Source of the DNA: JAJPIG01 sp035504735 | GTDB taxonomy: Bacteria; Desulfobacterota; Binatia; Binatales; Binataceae | Assembly (NCBI GenBank): GCA_035504735.1 | Contig: DATJRJ010000068.1 | Coordinates: 1-21,370, forward strand | Reading direction: 5' to 3' | DNA length: 21,370 nucleotides | Part shown: piece by piece, positions 20,554 to 21,370 of the stretch | Position numbering within the stretch: position 1 is the first letter of the stretch | Layout: each line of letters starts with the position of its first letter | Position numbers and translations under genes: made by a program | The notes under the pieces: model-generated | Seen by the model: only the letters and a program-made list of their open reading frames with translations | Databases searched by the model: none | Told to the model about the DNA's origin: nothing

Positions 20554-21370
20554 CTAGCGCATGATTTCCGCCAAGCCCCGGACGCTCGCGTAGCGGTTGG
20601 TATCCGTATAGTCGACTCCGCCCAACGACCGGCAGTCATTGTTGGCTTTCACCGAACCATTGTCACCGGACAGTTTCACGCGGCTCACATGTTGGGCCTG
20701 GACGTCGAACATGATGCCCCAGCCGTCGTTAGTCCAGCGCATCCCTTCGCCCGGCACGGAAATCAGGCCCTGGGGATCATAGTCGATCTTCCAGAGCTTG
20801 TTGCTTTCGTCATAAAGGTCGGCCCAGATCGACTGATAAACCTCTTTGTCGCAGTATAGGATGCGGCGACCATAACAGTATCCGGCGCGCTGTGAGGGAA
20901 TCCGCCGTACGTCGATCGCCCACGACGGCCGCACCTGCCATTTGCCCACCTCGGGCTTCGGAAAGTAGAGCGGCGGGAGAAACGCGGTGTCGTCGGTGGT
21001 CAGATTCGAGTTCGGCTCAGGCATCTCGAGAATGTTCCGATCGCCGATGAAGTCGGCGTCAAAGCGCGTCGGATTGCCGTTGAAAGCGCCATGGCGCGTG
21101 TCGTCGTTGCTGAAATCCGAACCTACCGCCGGGCTGCAACGGGCGGCCGTCGACAGGCGCAGCGAGCGGCGCAGGGCCGGAATGAAGACATAGGTATCTT
21201 CGGACTTGGTCAGGTCGGCGTAATAGAGCGTCAGCACGGCGGTGTAGCGCGCCTGCTCCGGCTCTTCAACCTCGATGATCTCGGTGTAATAGACGCCCGG
21301 CACTTTGGGGTCATCAATCGTCACGCCGGCATCGCCACGATGGCTAAAAAGATGCTGCACGAAGAAAAAC
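20554..21370 (-). CDS. DUF1329 outer-membrane-associated protein (N-terminus cut by right edge)
   Basis: At least 272 residues of the C-terminal part of a DUF1329 protein; complete members have about 400-470. The frame is open through the window edge. GTG at 21360 is probably an internal Val, since FFF precedes it and the family begins much further upstream with a signal peptide. Typical family sequence: YYTEIIEVEEPEQARYTAVL, EDTYVFIPALRRSLRLS, a DFSNDDTRHGAFNGNP stretch, YFPKPEVGKWQVRPSWAIDV, and GYCYGRRILYCDKEVYQSIW ending in NKLWKIDYDPQ. The fold is LolA/LolB-like (outer-membrane lipoprotein sorting). Genes for such proteins often lie near DUF1302 and RND/MMPL genes in hydrocarbon- and steroid-using bacteria. 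Upstream context is outside the window. Function is unproven. Confidence 0.9.
   Translation of the reverse strand, partial: FFFVQHLFSHRGDAGVTIDDPKVPGVYYTEIIEVEEPEQARYTAVLTLYYADLTKSEDTYVFIPALRRSLRLSTAARCSPAVGSDFSNDDTRHGAFNGNPTRFDADFIGDRNILEMPEPNSNLTTDDTAFLPPLYFPKPEVGKWQVRPSWAIDVRRIPSQRAGYCYGRRILYCDKEVYQSIWADLYDESNKLWKIDYDPQGLISVPGEGMRWTNDGWGIMFDVQAQHVSRVKLSGDNGSVKANNDCRSLGGVDYTDTNRYASVRGLAEIMR

Noticed and set aside
1..21370. CRISPR array, insertion sequence or rRNA
   Set aside because: No spaced direct repeats, transposase motifs or rRNA-like sequence were seen on either strand.

Overview
The window is a GC-rich (roughly 60% by eye), densely coded bacterial chromosome segment with mostly housekeeping content and no transposase, integrase, phage gene, CRISPR array or rRNA. 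The gene mix suggests an uncultured soil or sediment deltaproteobacterium-like lineage, and my best guess is Candidatus Binatota (Desulfobacterota_B). That mix is a DUF1329 envelope protein, a class III CoA-transferase with a thiolase, a selenium-binding-protein/methanethiol-oxidase homologue, a short NAD-type 6-phosphogluconate dehydrogenase and a monothiol Grx-BolA pair. The assignment is inference from content, not from a marker gene. No gene-free stretch exceeds about 255 bases.

Layout. (1) 1-3642, minus strand: thiI, a persulfide dioxygenase-rhodanese fusion, an exported three-part protein of unknown role, and the first 28 codons of a family 2 glycosyltransferase cut by the left edge. 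(2) 3731-8634, plus strand: a CoA-type Nudix hydrolase, an unrecognised 395-residue protein behind a good sigma70-like promoter, a CaiB/BaiF CoA-transferase tightly coupled to a thiolase, then BolA and the CGFS glutaredoxin Grx4. (3) 8684-11927: a minus-strand DoxX membrane protein, divergent from a plus-strand cassette of an SBP56/methanethiol-oxidase-like protein, a six-helix membrane protein overlapping it by 4 nt, and an exported cupredoxin. (4) 11971-14155: an alpha/beta hydrolase (minus), tRNA-Leu(CAA) and a membrane-anchored SGNH-hydrolase-like protein. (5) 14273-18072, minus strand: a gnd-tal-pgi sugar-phosphate operon. (6) 18326-21370: an exported two-domain lytic transglycosylase, a strong bidirectional terminator and a DUF1329 protein cut by the right edge.

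How the genes may work together. The clearest theme is sulfur and copper. The SBP56-like protein belongs to the copper enzyme family that oxidises methanethiol to formaldehyde, sulfide and hydrogen peroxide. It is translationally coupled to a membrane protein with NicO-like His motifs and followed by a type-1 copper protein. The other end of the window has a glutathione-persulfide dioxygenase fused to rhodanese next to a ThiI that lacks its own rhodanese domain. The gnd-tal-pgi operon supplies pentose-phosphate flux. The CoA-transferase/thiolase pair points to acyl-CoA metabolism. BolA and Grx4 form the usual [2Fe-2S] handling pair.

The most novel items are the SBP56-membrane-cupredoxin cassette, the double-domain transglycosylase whose N-terminal part I cannot name with confidence, and the 395-residue orphan.
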